Source: Pseudo-nitzschia pungens (taxonomy: Eukaryota; Bacillariophyta; Bacillariophyceae; Bacillariales; Bacillariaceae). From it: a stretch of DNA of 64,000 nucleotides. Within the stretch, counting starts at the first letter, position 1. Each line of letters begins with the position of its first letter. Where the stretch lies: positions 2,453,001 to 2,517,000 of the forward strand of contig CM074758.1 in assembly GCA_037355855.1 (NCBI GenBank), written 5' to 3'. Positions 1-11,489 of the stretch are shown here, in pieces. The position numbers and the translations under genes were made by a program. The notes below the pieces were generated by a model. It had not been told where the DNA came from. It was given only the letters and a program-made list of their open reading frames with translations, and ran no database searches.

Positions 1-485
1 GACTGTGTACCGCTAGCCAAAGGACGAAAGTTGTTCACTCTTGTTTCGAAGGATCATGAGGATTATCTCAACCAAGTGATGAATTTTGAATGAATCGTTT
101 CGCCAAACATTCTCAAAAAATAAACCGGTGCCAGAAATTCATCTCAAAAACCATTTCCGTTTACCGCAAGCCCCTTTTTCAAAATCCAGCGGTCTACGCG
201 CATGGCATGACCTTACCGTACCGGTACGGGTAGAACTTTTGAGATTACTAGCACATATTACTTGTTCTCGTACAGCTGGTACGAAGTCGTATACTGGTAC
301 CGGGTACTCGTAGTGGTACAAGCACTTGTACCGATGAATAATTCAAAAATCAAATCGATTGTTTTCTTGAAATCGGAAGAAAAGCTTCTACCAGAAGCAT
401 TGCTGATAGATTGACTTTAAACAACCATAGTTCGTATTGCATTCCGCAAGCTCTCTTCTCCCTAAACCGCCGAACATACAACACC
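1..485. other. Spacer upstream of CKS1
   Basis: No coding pattern recognised. Contains short words of the ACCGGTAC/GGTACC kind between 215 and 330. Presumably holds the CKS1 promoter; no element could be pinned down. Confidence 0.5.
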
Positions 486-1120
486 ATGAGCAGCAGTGCA
501 TCCCGCATCGAATACAGCGAAAAGTATGCTGACGATATAAATGAATATCGGTGAGTATTCCACCTATGAGCACTAGAATGTTGATTCCCTCGTTCGAAAT
601 TTGCAATGCCCGTGACATCTGTACTATTTTCTACGTTAACGAAATGCAATTTTCGATTTGAATTCTTGGCTTCTCTAAGCATTGGTTCTTTCCATAACTC
701 TTTCTCAATCCACTTTATTCAATAATTCAATATTTTCGCAGTCATGTCATTCTTCCTAAGGAGCTTGCGAAGACACTACCCAAGAGCCGTCTCCTGTCCG
801 AGTCTGAGTGGCGGGGAATTGGTGTGCAACAGAGTCGAGGGTGGCAACATTATGCCATTCACCGGTAAGTAATATTGAATTGTTGCCACATCACGATTCC
901 ATCAGCTGCAAAGCGCACAGAGCACTAAGGTAATGAAGAAGATGACTCTTCCTAACAAACACCGTCTCCTTCATTCGGTCTCTCATATGTTGTTCGCAGT
1001 CCCGAACCCCACATTCTTCTTTTTCGTCGACCCCTTGGTACTGACCCTCAAAGCGGACGAGTTGATCCCGAAATGGAACGTAAGGCCCGAGAGGAATACC
1101 GTGCCCAATATCAACGCTAA
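486..1120 (+). CDS. CKS1: CKS1, cyclin-dependent kinase regulatory subunit
   Basis: Three exons (486-550, 742-864, 1000-1120) with GT-AG introns of 191 and 135 bp join in frame to give 102 residues, the normal size for the family. The product reads YSEKYADDINEYRHV, then [37 protein letters not shown] and a C-terminal REEYRAQYQR, which is the CKS signature almost end to end, including the [13 protein letters not shown] beta-hinge segment. Family knowledge: CKS proteins bind the CDK C-lobe and carry an anion pocket that docks phosphorylated substrates, so they act in cell-cycle entry and mitosis in nucleus and cytoplasm. Start chosen at the first ATG before the conserved YSEKY block. The gene is not visible as one open frame because each exon is short. 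Confidence 0.95.
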
Positions 1121-2008
1121 TCAAAACTAACGGAAAACAACAATGGGGCAATAAATGACTACGACTGCAGCTATGTTTTACTGCTTCAATTGCTGTCATC
1201 TACACAGGATTTTTCTAAACACGAAAATACCGAACAAACTGGAACAAAAAAGTAATTTAGATACATTTCAACAAAGAATCTTTGCATCTATACAAAGTGA
1301 GATCAGCTGCTGTTTGGGTGTTGATAATTTTGAGATACATTAATTCGACATCGATACAGAAATAAAGGGAATCAATGACCAAATGCAACAAAAGGAATGT
1401 TTCTTTCAGTGGTTCACGGTTGTACCATGCTGTATTTTGGCTTCAAGTACTTCTTATGCTTTCGGAAATACTTTTGCTTGGTGCGTCAGATTGATTCGGC
1501 GATGTGAGGCCATTTTTTATGCGTTGTGTTGATTCATCGCACCTTTTTAAAAGCCAGATCTCCGAACAGAACTGAGCAAAATGATAATAGTAATGGCGTA
1601 CAGAATGGTGTTACCCGTTTCTGCTTTGCACGATTTCCCGGCTGACAAAACCGATGTCGATCAAAACGGCTGACAGCACCAGCTTCAATCATCACCAGAA
1701 AGTTACTCGCTTCATTGTAGTGAATGCTCTGACATCGTCACACATCACTAGTGAAACATCTACAAGATCTAGGAATCCGCAATTAGAATTCTAATGCTAA
1801 GTGATCCAGTCCAGTCCAGTCCAATCCAATCCTTCTTAATTGCGAAAGAATGGATATCTAACAATCCCTCTAAAGTGGAAGCTGAGCATGATGAAATGGA
1901 TGATTATTAAGAAAGCACAAATCCCTCTTATATGGAGAACATACTGTACCACTTTCCGGTAGTTCACTCTCAGGCATTTCGTCTCGCTTTCATTTCTATA
2001 GCTTCGGT
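1121..2008. other. Spacer between convergent CKS1 and gamma-CA genes
   Basis: 3' regions of both genes. A short CCAGT/CCAAT run near 1806-1832. Nothing else supported. Confidence 0.5.
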
Positions 2009-3235
2009 TTAAACCTTGCTCTTTCGTTCCTCGTGCAATTTCAAACCCTCCTCTGGATTTGTCAAAGTAGAGTTGAAGATTCGTCCAGGTACACCCTGAC
2101 CAAGTACATCATCAGGGTCAGGAATATTAGGATCGAACCAGGCATTCTTACGCAACTTTCTGTCCAGTCTATCCTCCTCTTCCTCGATTAACTGCTTGTA
2201 GTCCTTCGAGTTTTCTACCGCGTGGAGGTATGCCAACTCGAGGGTGTCGTGTGCTGATTCCGAGATCTCAGCGATCTCTTCCGATGTCAACGCACGTTCT
2301 TTCTTTGCCGGAGCTCCGGACCATAATTCTCCACTTGGAATCTTTGTTCCAGCGGTGACAATCGAAGCTGGAGCAACGACGGAGTTGGTACCAACAGTCG
2401 CACCGTCCATAATTTGTGCGGATTCACCAACGACTACCAAATCTTCGATGGTGCAAGCATGGACAATAGCTCCAGCACCAATCGTGACATTATCGCCGAT
2501 CATAGTGGGGTGATCTCCCTGGATTTTTGCAACATGAACTACAGCGCGATCGCCTATGCTTGTTTTCGAACCAATTTTCACGTTGTTGACATCCCCTCGG
2601 ACGGTGGCTCCATACCATACACTAGAACATCAGAGGGAACATAGATTCTTTCCATTAGAAACTAAATTCAAATGTCTGCCATCTCATGCACTACGACCTA
2701 TGACAAGAAAATTCGCTGATTTTGTCGCTGACATTCTAACTTACCTTGAGTGTTCACCGATGGTAACGTTGCCAATAACCGATGCTGAAGGAGCGATAAA
2801 ATTGTTTGCTCCTGGCAGAGCAGGGGCGACGCCATCAACCGAGACGATTCGACTTGAAGGGACCAATCGCTCGGTGTACTTCGCCACTTCCATGCTAGCA
2901 CCCATACTATCGAGTGTGGCTCTGTTTCATATACAATGTTGAAAACCACGATAATTGGTGCGAGAAAACATCGGAACGGACAAGAAAAATCGGAACAGAC
3001 ATAAAATGGAATAAGACAGTGATTCAAGTATTCCAATTTCGTCACATATTTCATAGCTCGTCATCAAAGGTGGGAAACACCATATGTTGTTGGCCTTTCC
3101 AATAAATATCGGCACACTAAAATGGTGCCGATCATGCTCAACATCTACCCAGAAAATTAGCGAAGTTCGAACTCACCCAATTCGTCTAGCAGCTCCCGAT
3201 GCTGCAACGGCAATTCTGGTGGCCATTGAAGTCAT
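2009..3235 (-). CDS. Gamma-carbonic anhydrase-like protein (mitochondrial complex I type)
   Basis: Exons 3235-3177, 2921-2745 and 2621-2009 join in frame to 282 residues. The N-terminus MTSMATRIAVAASGAARRIG is a basic, Ala/Ser-rich mitochondrial-type presequence, followed by the RRIG..LDSMG block typical of plant gamma-CAs and then left-handed beta-helix hexapeptides (residues about 65-170). Of the three zinc-binding histidines of the Cam prototype, two are present (H108 in AVVHVAK and H133 in IVHAC), but the middle one is A128 in VTIGAGA. I infer a structural, probably non-catalytic member like the plant gamma-CA-like subunits of the complex I membrane arm. The frame stays open upstream, so a longer start at 3412 is possible, but it would bury the presequence. 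Divergent from the DoxX gene, 620 bp away. Confidence 0.9.
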
Positions 3236-3854
3236 GGTAATGATTGAAGTATCTGTTTTTCTTCCTTCAAACGTTCCCTCCAAACCTTCTGGAGTTGATC
3301 GCTCTGACACAAGTAATGTTGACCAGTATGCATACACTGCGCTCTGGCTGATCCTGCCTGTTCGCAAAGACAAAAGCAATAACTGCAGTTTCATAACACC
3401 TAAAGCGCTCACTACGAGTACAATACAAGTAGCGTACTAAGCTTGCCGTCGCACACAGCGCATGGCCTTCCTGTACGGTAACCTTATTTGCAACCCAATC
3501 ATCAGCTACGAGGTATTGGCAGAATCAGATTCGCGTCATACCGGTACTTGCGAGACACACTCTTTTAGGGATCCCCCTAATAGTACCCGTCACAGCCAAT
3601 TTTCCCCCGGTTTTAGATCCTAAAAACGAAATACGTAGTAAGGCCTTAATTTACTGTTGTCATACGTACGTACGATAATTTCTAAGTCATACGGTACATT
3701 GGCTCTAAATTGAATTTTGTATCTTTTCGTTCCAAGATGATGGTCAGAGTAGAAAATCGAAAATCAATAGAAGCGTAAGACCACAAGTATTCGTACCCGG
3801 GTAGAGAGAAGGACAAAGACTCCTTTCCAGTACCGACACCAAACAGATTCGAAA
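3236..3854. promoter_or_regulatory. Divergent promoter region, gamma-CA and DoxX
   Basis: 620 bp between two divergent starts, so promoters of both genes must lie here. No defined box identified. Confidence 0.5.
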
Positions 3855-4740
3855 ATGATGCGATTTTTCCACTTCGCTGTCTTTGTGCAGGCATTGTTAC
3901 TTTCGGTCGGGAGTGGAAATGCCTTCCAAAATACTTTGCAGGGACCACTGACGACGCCCCCTGCTTCGATTTCTCGTCGCAGCCAATCGTACTTCCCCGC
4001 ATCTTCGTCCCAGTTGTCGATGGCGGCAGATCCTGAAGCGAAGAAGGAAACAACATGGGATCGAATCACTGGACCCAAATTATTTAAGACTGTGACAAAT
4101 TGGAGCGGCATTCATTCCGTGCCCCTAGTCCCCTTGAGAATTCTCACCGGAATGCTGATGATCCATCACGGATCGGAAGGTACGTTCCTCCCCCCCAATT
4201 TGCATTACGATCATAACCAGTGTTGCATACCAGTGATATTAAAGCGCATTCGGTTGACTTTCCCAAACTTCAACTTCTTACATTTCTTTAAACGTTCGCA
4301 ATTCCATACGGCAAAATCTGACCAAACTTGTGTCACTAACAGGTGGCATTGGTCCAGCAAATTTTGGAACCCCTGAATTCCAGGGATTCGTCGACTACGT
4401 TATGGCTCCCAACTTCGGATTTTTGCCTGGGCCTCTGGAGTTGTGGGCGGCATTGCATGATTACGCCGAGTTTTTCGGAGGGATCTTTTTCGCTCTTGGG
4501 TTCCTGACGCGACCGGCAGCCTTGTCTCTCCTTGTCACGATGATGTCGGCTGTCTACTTCCACCTATCGGCAGTTGGGGCACAGGGATTTCCACTTGGAC
4601 ACGTTTCCAACTACTCCTACGATTTTGAGGAGCCTCTTTTGTACGGTCTTATTTTCCTAGTTTTCTGGTTCAACGGGGCTGGTCCGCTTTCAATTGATTC
4701 TATCATTTACAAAAATATTGCTCCCGAGGACAGTGAATGA
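3855..4740 (+). CDS. DoxX-like membrane protein, predicted plastid-targeted
   Basis: Two exons (3855-4179 and 4343-4740) joined by a 163-bp intron give 240 residues. The start has a hydrophobic signal core followed by SGNAF-QN, which resembles the ASAF-AP junction of diatom bipartite plastid presequences, and then a Ser/Thr/Arg-rich, acid-poor transit-like region to about residue 55. The mature part has about four hydrophobic segments, a HHGSEGGIG turn at the splice joint, and a FFGGIFFALGFLTRPAAL helix typical of DoxX/DoxD proteins. DoxX-family members are small integral membrane proteins of uncertain function, some linked to thiosulfate or quinone redox chemistry. Plastid placement is an inference from the presequence; the substrate cannot be read from the sequence. 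Confidence 0.85.
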
Positions 4741-5534
4741 GAGAATCAAATGAATCCATACACAGCCAAATGCTTTTTTGGATGGACTAACCAACCTCTA
4801 GGTAGCAACGAAGTTCAAATTTTGATTTCTGAGGTTTTCAATTTCCCTACAACTTATGAATGATTCAACAACTTCCTTGCTGCAAATCAAAATCTGTGTT
4901 CATGTACTCCTTCCACAACGTTGGAGCGGTGAAGTGGGCATTATCTCGTTCGAAATCCGTCTCTTGATCTGCATCGAGAATCTACAGCAATTTTTAATTA
5001 TGAACTTGCTGTACACGTAAGGTTTACTTCGTTCACCGCAAGATCTGTCCTTGGGAATTGACACTGATTTATCTTCTACAAGTATCTTCTTGCAGTATCG
5101 TCGGATCTTTCCATCAGTTGACATACTGTGATCTCGCACTAGAGCGGCCCGTCTAGACGTACTTAAACCGGAGTAGCGTTACCGATAGTTAGAAAGGGTA
5201 ACAATCTGGACACCAACGTCTTTGAAGGGCACATGTACTCTCGCTTTTTGTAGGTACATACATACCGTGAATACGTACGTAGATCTGACATGTCGTTATT
5301 CGTCTGGTTGCGGCACCAGTGCCCAAAATCGGCGGCGCTTGTTCAATTTGGAGCAACCGTAACTTCTAAAGCTTTAATCCAAAAGCAACATGTCATAGCT
5401 TGTTAGAAAGCTCTTACTTTCCTCTTTCAATATGTATATGGTTCTATTGACTTCAGAGTTGGTCTTGTTGTTGCAAATACTCAATGAAGTAAAATCATGA
5501 ATTTTGAGCATGCAGCACCACTTTTGGACACACT

Positions 5535-5757
5535 TTTTTACTACTACTAGTAGTAAGGACTCATTTGAGACTAAACATATTCCGGTACTTAGCGCCCCTG
5601 CGGTAAATGGTTAATATTCACTTTTTTCTGAAGACTGCCCAGTTTCATAAAATTGCATCTGCAATGAAGTAAAATTTCCAACAATAGGATCATTGATAGT
5701 AACGATAGGAATTTCTTAGTCAAACGACGAGTCCTTCTTACTACTAAAAAAGTATGC
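5535..5757. repeat. Imperfect inverted repeat around TAGTAGTAAGGACTC
   Basis: A segment near 5535-5561 (CTTTTTTACTACTACTAG then TAGTAAGGACTC) recurs in inverse orientation near 5728-5755 (GAGTCCTTCTTACTACTAAA). About 165 bp lie between. It may be the ends of a second small element; no target duplication was identified. Confidence 0.4.
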
Positions 5758-5877
5758 CAAAACTCTACTGTATTGCAGTAGATTTTTCTGCCGCAACCAG
5801 ATGATAGTTCCTTCTAATCTCTTTACAGACCAAGGTTGGTTGGATCTCAAGATCATACAGTAGCATCCCTCCACACT

Positions 5878-5932
5878 GCTGCCATACTGCTGCCATACTG
5901 CTGCCATACTGCTGCCATACTCTTGCCATACT
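5878..5932. repeat. 11-bp tandem repeat, five units
   Basis: Unit GCTGCCATACT four times exactly, then CTTGCCATACT. It sits 45 bp left of the MITE end. Non-coding. Confidence 0.95.
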
Positions 5933-5977
5933 CCATACACACTCAAAAAATCCCTGTGTAAAAATAATAAGAAGTAC

Positions 5978-6586
5978 TACCTCCGTTCCAAAATACTGTA
6001 TCAATGACTCTTGTGTGTGCGTTCCTAAATAGTGTATCGTTTAAAAATTTGATCAATCCGATTAGATCCATGCAAGAGGTGCACATGAACTGTTTTGAGA
6101 TCGTGCACAAAACAGCACGTGATTGCACAAAAAAAATGTGCGATTGAAAAAAAAACTGATGAAAACTCCTTTTTAGCATGCGTTGGATCCCCTGTAAACC
6201 TAAGCAATGCAAATGGGACACACCACCCGGGCACTAAAATGGGCCTCTTGGGAACACAAATGAAAGTACAAGAACTCCCTTCCTGTTTCTATCAACTATA
6301 CCTAGACAAAAATTTGGAGTCTCAGCTTTCCAAAGAACCTTCCCCGAGGTTCTAATGCCAGGTGGAAGCCTTTCAACTGGTAAAATCACATTGGCAAGGC
6401 TTTACAGGCCTTGTTCAAGTCCCAATGAAAGGTAGACCAATAACACTAGCCTTACTAGTGTCTAACCAGGCATAGGGAGTTTGTTGAGGAGAGTTTAACC
6501 CGAAAAGAACAGTTTGAATTGGTTGAAAATTGATCCCAAGTCCAAAAATATCCTGCTAAAAGCTACAGTATTACGGAACGGAGGTA
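5978..6586. mobile_element. Mariner/Stowaway-like MITE
   Basis: The ends at 5978-6000 and 6564-6586 form a terminal inverted repeat of 23 nt with 21 matches, starting TACCTCCGTTCC and bounded by TA. This is the shape and wording of Tc1/mariner MITE ends (plant Stowaway ends read CTCCCTCCGT...). The interior of about 560 bp has no transposase-sized frame. A second imperfect copy of the end word (CGTTCCTAAATAGTGTA) lies inside the left end near 6021. Confidence 0.7.
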
Positions 6587-7466
6587 CTCGTAGTACGAAG
6601 TAGTAATGTACACTCATACAATTACGTAGATTATTGTACGCTTATTGAAAGAATAGACGTAATCTTAGATTCTGATGCTTATGAACGTATTATTTAAGAG
6701 AAGAACAAATGTCATGGATTGACTACATAATACATAATACGGTATGTGTTGAAATGTTCCAAAGAAGATGAAGAATAAACATTTTGTACTCGTAATTGTT
6801 CTCCAATACCAACCATAGAATTGCAGAAAACCAAAATATTATCATTGAGATGCTCTATTTTTCAAATGACGTTTGGAACATACAATTGGAAGCACTAATT
6901 CTTTCGAAACTTGTGTAGCGACCGAAGGGTTTCGGAGCCCCAAAAGGATACAGATCACTTCGTCGCTGCAATTGCTTTGTTGTTTTGATTGATGAAAACA
7001 CGACACATCGGGTGCTGAAGGAAATCTGGTATCTACCTGTTTTCAAATTTCTCAACGATTGCGTCCGTATGTCGTTCGCACAAGAAGCTTTCCATATTTT
7101 CTTCAACCAAAAAGTACGTACTAAGCTCTGTACGGGTACCGCTACCGGTACCGATAGCGGTGTTCGACGAACTCCACATCAACGATGGCTCTTGGCTTTT
7201 GCGTACGTTCACTAATCACTACTAACAAGGATTCTCCATTTTTTTGTGTCGACCCCGACGATCTTCAGGCAGGCCTATAAGGACGACTAATACTCGTCCT
7301 CAGAGTCGGAGACAGAAAAGAAATCACTTTCGTGAACATTCGGAAGTGAGAGCTGTTGAGACAAGTTACTCGACGAACGTACTGCATGTTTCGAGATTGA
7401 TTTCTGTGTCACTACCGATCCAGATCTTGAATGAATCATTTCCGCTCAGTTTAGTCTCTCGAAGAA

Positions 7467-8796
7467 ATGATTTCCTTCCTCCTTTCTGCCGCTGGCATCG
7501 TGAATATTTGTTCTGCTTTTTCAGTTTCGGAACGAACCATTCGGTCTGTGTCGCCAGTTGCATTTGAACCAATACGGCGTCATCATCAGTATCAACAACG
7601 AACAGAGCTGTGGTCTTCTGCGTTATCATCCAATGAAGATTTACTGCCCGGAATCTCGGCGATTGATGAGGCAAACGCTGTCATCTCGCAGCAGATGGAA
7701 ATACTCCAAGATTCGCCCTATTTCCGACTGTTTTGTGTTGATATTCTGGCAAGTTGTGAATACATGCCACAAGAACTCTTCGAGTGTTACTCGGAGACTT
7801 GTGAAGTGTACCCTGTAGACGATGAAGAGGTATGTTGACATGTATGAACCTCTCATAAAAACTGCATGAATTGCACAGGGTTTTTGAGAATGGAGAGGTG
7901 GCCCTGACGAACTATGAGGAGTTTCATTTGGTTTCGCTCACGTCTTTCTTTTGTTCTCGTAGGTACCTGAAAACATTCGAGAGGTGGATTTCCAAGAACA
8001 TGATTTCGAGTTGGACGGATGGGCACGATGGGATATGCCAAGCAACGACTACTACGATTTAGAGGAATTTCCCGAGGGTTATACTGGATACGATGGTTCG
8101 GAAATATGGGAATTTATTCACGGAAAAATTGGGTTCAAAGGTTATGATTACGACGACAATCACTGGAAGGCAGACTTCAATAAGGCTGTCTCAGGAATAC
8201 ATTCTCTAGTGTCTGCTCATGTCACGAAAGGTATCCAAGACAAGATCGACGCAGGGGAGGAATTTGGAGACGACGAGGTGTGGCAAGATCCGAAAGTGGA
8301 GTTCGATCGCCGTCTTGGTAGAGACGGGGAGCAACCTATGGCAATGGAAAATCTATATTTCGCTTACATGCTATTTCTTTCGGCCGCAGCGAAAGCAAAA
8401 GACAAACTTTTTGCAGACTGTGAAAGCGGTAGTATCGACGCCGAGGCGTCTGAAATACTTAAGGGATTCTTAGAGCTTCCCGTTCTTTGTGATCCAGCGG
8501 TTGAGGTTGCTCCGAAGAAGCTCCACGATCACGCCATGGAATCACAAAACAATCTTTGGGAGGCACGCATGCGGACTCGAGACTTGTTACGCATCATGAA
8601 TTGCGTCCAATGCAACAAGTGCCGACTCCATGGAAAGGTTGCCATGCTGGGGCTGTCCACTGCGTTGCAAATTCATCTCGGCAGGAGTGGGGAAGGCGGG
8701 GATCCCAATCGCATCCACCGGGTAGAGCTAGCAGCACTGTTGTGTACAATCCAAAAGTTTTCAAAAGCTGTCGAATTCTGCAAAGGATCAAGATAA
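7467..8796 (+). CDS. ERO1: ERO1-family thiol oxidoreductase with plastid-like presequence
   Basis: Exons 7467-7829 and 7963-8796 encode 398 residues. ERO1 landmarks are in order: DSPYFRLF, the shuttle pair C107/C112 (CYSETC, same CX4C spacing as human C94/C99), C97 equivalent to human C85, EGYTGYDGSEIW, AMENLYFAYM, and the FAD-proximal CVQCNKCRLHGK with C335, C338 and C341. Family role: FAD-dependent oxidase that reoxidises protein disulfide isomerase using oxygen. The regulatory Cys of human ERO1 (C104) is V117 here, and I see no equivalents of C208/C241. The signal peptide ends in CSAF-SV and is followed by a basic Ser/Arg/His-rich stretch, as in plastid or periplastid presequences. ER location remains the default for the family; a plastid-side copy is an inference. 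Confidence 0.88.
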
Positions 8797-9437
8797 AACA
8801 TAATTTCAAGTTACAATAAAGCTTTGCACTCTAAATGACTTAATCTGTTTTCCGCAACTGATAGGTGGATGATTTCGATGGATGACCTGATGAATATGTT
8901 GTGTTGTGTTGTGTTGTGCTGTGCGTGCATGGTATGTTGTGATATGTTGTGTTGTGGGATTCGTTGCACATGTGTTCTGTTGTGCTGGTTATTATGCGTG
9001 GGATGCTTGTTGATCGTGTCCAATGAGGATAATGGATAAGTTACGAATAAAACACAATGATTTCTTCAGTAAATTTCAGATATGGTGCAACGAAAGCGTG
9101 GTTGCCGTCTTGTTGTTTGTGACCCAGATATCCCGAGGTGTCGAAGGAAAACTATTTACAACAATGTTCCGAATGCTTGTAGTGCTTGGATTCGATCTCC
9201 GATTGCCGATAGTATCCTCGACTCAACACATGATCTTATCTACATTAAGATCTGATAATCCTTCAGTTGATGCCTTGTATTCAGGAACAACTAACGAGGG
9301 CGTGAGGTCGCCCTTGACGGAAGGGGGCGAAAGTCTTGAAGGTGCGCTCGGAACTTCAATAGATGACCGAACCCGAGGTTGGACCGTGTGGCATCCGTTT
9401 CTGAAAGCACATGAATTTAGCGCGCTCAGATTCCGAA
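8797..9437. other. Spacer between convergent ERO1 and bHLH-PAS genes
   Basis: A TGTTG/TGTGT-rich stretch at 8898-8990. No gene supported. Confidence 0.5.
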
Positions 9438-11489
9438 TCAACCTGTCGTGTAAGCGGGGGTAATGTCCAACCCGTGTTGATTTTCTTTCGCACCAGGTTG
9501 TATTTGGCCTCCACCAGGGTGCCCAAGTGTCGCGGGTATGGGTCTTGATATATCGTACGGGGAGGCTGGGTTGTTGATCAGTGTGACACAGAAACACTTT
9601 GCAACACCATCGCTTCCCTTGATAAGTTTGACGCTGAGACCGACATCGGTTCGGTGTTTCAAGGCTCCTCTGAGTACACATGAAGTGTTCGTGACGGTTG
9701 GGTCGAGAGGAGCCGAGAGCATCTGGCTGATCAAATCAAACGCGGGTTGAAGATCGGATCGAGCTGTCAGATTGAAAACAGTCATGGAACAAATTTCCTG
9801 CTTGGTATAGTTCGCTATCTGGCAGAAAACCTTGTTGCAATCGATGAATGCTCCTCCCATTGAGGCGATTGCCATTCCTATTGTGCATGAGTTGAACACA
9901 TGCCTGTAGTCTGATTCTTCGATTGTGTTTGGAAGTGTTCCGTTACCAACAACACCAGTTTGTGCACCGTCTGCTCTTGGAGCCCCTGCGCTGGGTTGAT
10001 GATACATCATGGCAGACTTTGGAGGCACTCCTCCGAAGTTTCCTAACGACCATACACCATTTTGTGCAGCAGCATGCCTCACTGCTTGCGCAGCTTGTTG
10101 GCCCAAGGCACCACTACCGATTCTTTGTACTTGTTGAACTAACTGGTGGCGATCACTACAATACAAAATTCGAAGAGGCATCGGAGACCGAGTTAGAAAC
10201 AAACGAGAACATGAAAGACAAGATGTTTCCAACCATAAGATTTCCGACATCAAGACAAAACTCACATTTCAGACCGGTACTGGTGTTGCTGCAGCATTCG
10301 GATGTAATTCGCTGCCTCCGTTAACACAGAGCTCTTCGTCCCCTTTGGCACAATCACACCACCACTGGACAGAAGAGTTCTGAGCTCATTGATTTGTTTG
10401 GAGATGCGGAAACTTCTCTCCTTCTCTCTTGCATTCCGCTCTTCCCGTTTCGAATCATCGAGTTTCTTCTTCTTACTCTTTCCACCACCCTCTGGTGTAG
10501 CTGGTTTCGTCGTGTCGCCTGTGGGGTTTGTAACATCTTGTGCGGAGGTCATTGGTTCTGGCTTAACTTGCTGCTCGTTTGCGGCGGCAGCTGTTCCCGC
10601 AGTAACAGCATCAGATTTTCCCCATTCATCGTCGCTGTTGTAACCACCGCTATCGTCGTCCGTCTTTCGTTTCTGGCCTCTCTTTCCTCCAGCTGCTAAG
10701 GCATTCGCAAACGGGAAAAACCTTGTTAGTTGGTGCGATCGTTTTCGCTCGTCAGTCAATTCTGTTCGCAACCCATCAATACTTACCCTCGTTGTCCTCA
10801 TCTGTTTTCTTGCTCGCGTCGGTTGCAATCTGGTTCAAATTTGCCACAGCCGCCGCAGCGGCATCGGTATGTGAACCCAAATTGGCAAACGCGGCAGCGC
10901 CGTCGCTCGTAGCAACCGCCGCATTCGAAGGGAGTGGTGGTGGTTTCATTGCATCCGAGCTGATCTTTGCCGCAGCTGCTCCGGCGCTCATGGGTGCCGA
11001 AGTTGTGGTAGTCACCGAGGACGATGCCACGATGGGGCCTTTCAACTTTTCGTTCGACGCCTTCGGTCCTTCTTTGGGTTGCTGATGCTGTTGTGATTCT
11101 GTCTGCTCTTTCCCTTCATCCGATTCGGTGGATCGTTCTGTTTCCGTCATCGTCAAGGAAGAAGTAGTTCTCCTTGTTAGTGTGCTTGCTGTTTGTGCAG
11201 TGGATGACATGCTACCGTTACTGACACTTTTGGTGCTGTCTTTGTCATTGGCTGACTTGGGTTTCCTATCGCCCTGATCGCTGTCTCCTTCTTCGCTTGG
11301 GGAGTTGCTTCCACTCGAATTGTTGAATCCTCCATCGCTCTCAAAGTTGAATCCAAAGGACGTGTTTCCGAGACTCACGAGCGCTGAATTGTCCGAGTTG
11401 TTTCCGCCGCCCTCTCCGTTTGATGAAGACGAATTGCTAGCATTTTCGGAATCTTTCCCCGCAACGTCCTTAAGGGGAGAAGATCTCAT
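9438..11489 (-). CDS. bHLH-PAS transcription factor (diatom clock type)
   Basis: Three exons (11489-10787, 10692-10266, 10155-9438) with 94- and 110-bp introns give 615 residues. Residues 1-235 are Ser/Asn/Ala-rich and low complexity. A nuclear-type basic patch KRGQKRK follows the first splice joint. The bHLH lies at about 325-380 with basic residues SKREERNAREKERSFRIS and helix 2 TKSSVLTEAANYIRMLQQH. A single PAS domain (about 460-560) begins ESDYRHVFNSCTIGMAIAS. This bHLH plus one PAS layout is the stramenopile type; RITMO1 (bHLH1a) of Phaeodactylum, a regulator of daily rhythms, has the same order. Orthology to RITMO1 versus its paralogue cannot be settled here. Divergent from gatA over a 960-bp spacer. 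Confidence 0.88.

Larger units (their letters stand above)
4741..7466. other. Long spacer with small repeats
   Basis: Holds the MITE, the 11-bp tandem repeat and the inverted repeat listed separately. The part at 5300-5700 has AT-rich sequence with a repeated word AATGAAGTAAAAT (5485 and 5664). No gene seen. Confidence 0.55.

Noticed and set aside
3173..3412. Longer start for the gamma-CA at 3412
   Set aside because: It would place 59 extra residues before a good mitochondrial presequence; the ATG at 3235 is preferred though the frame stays open.
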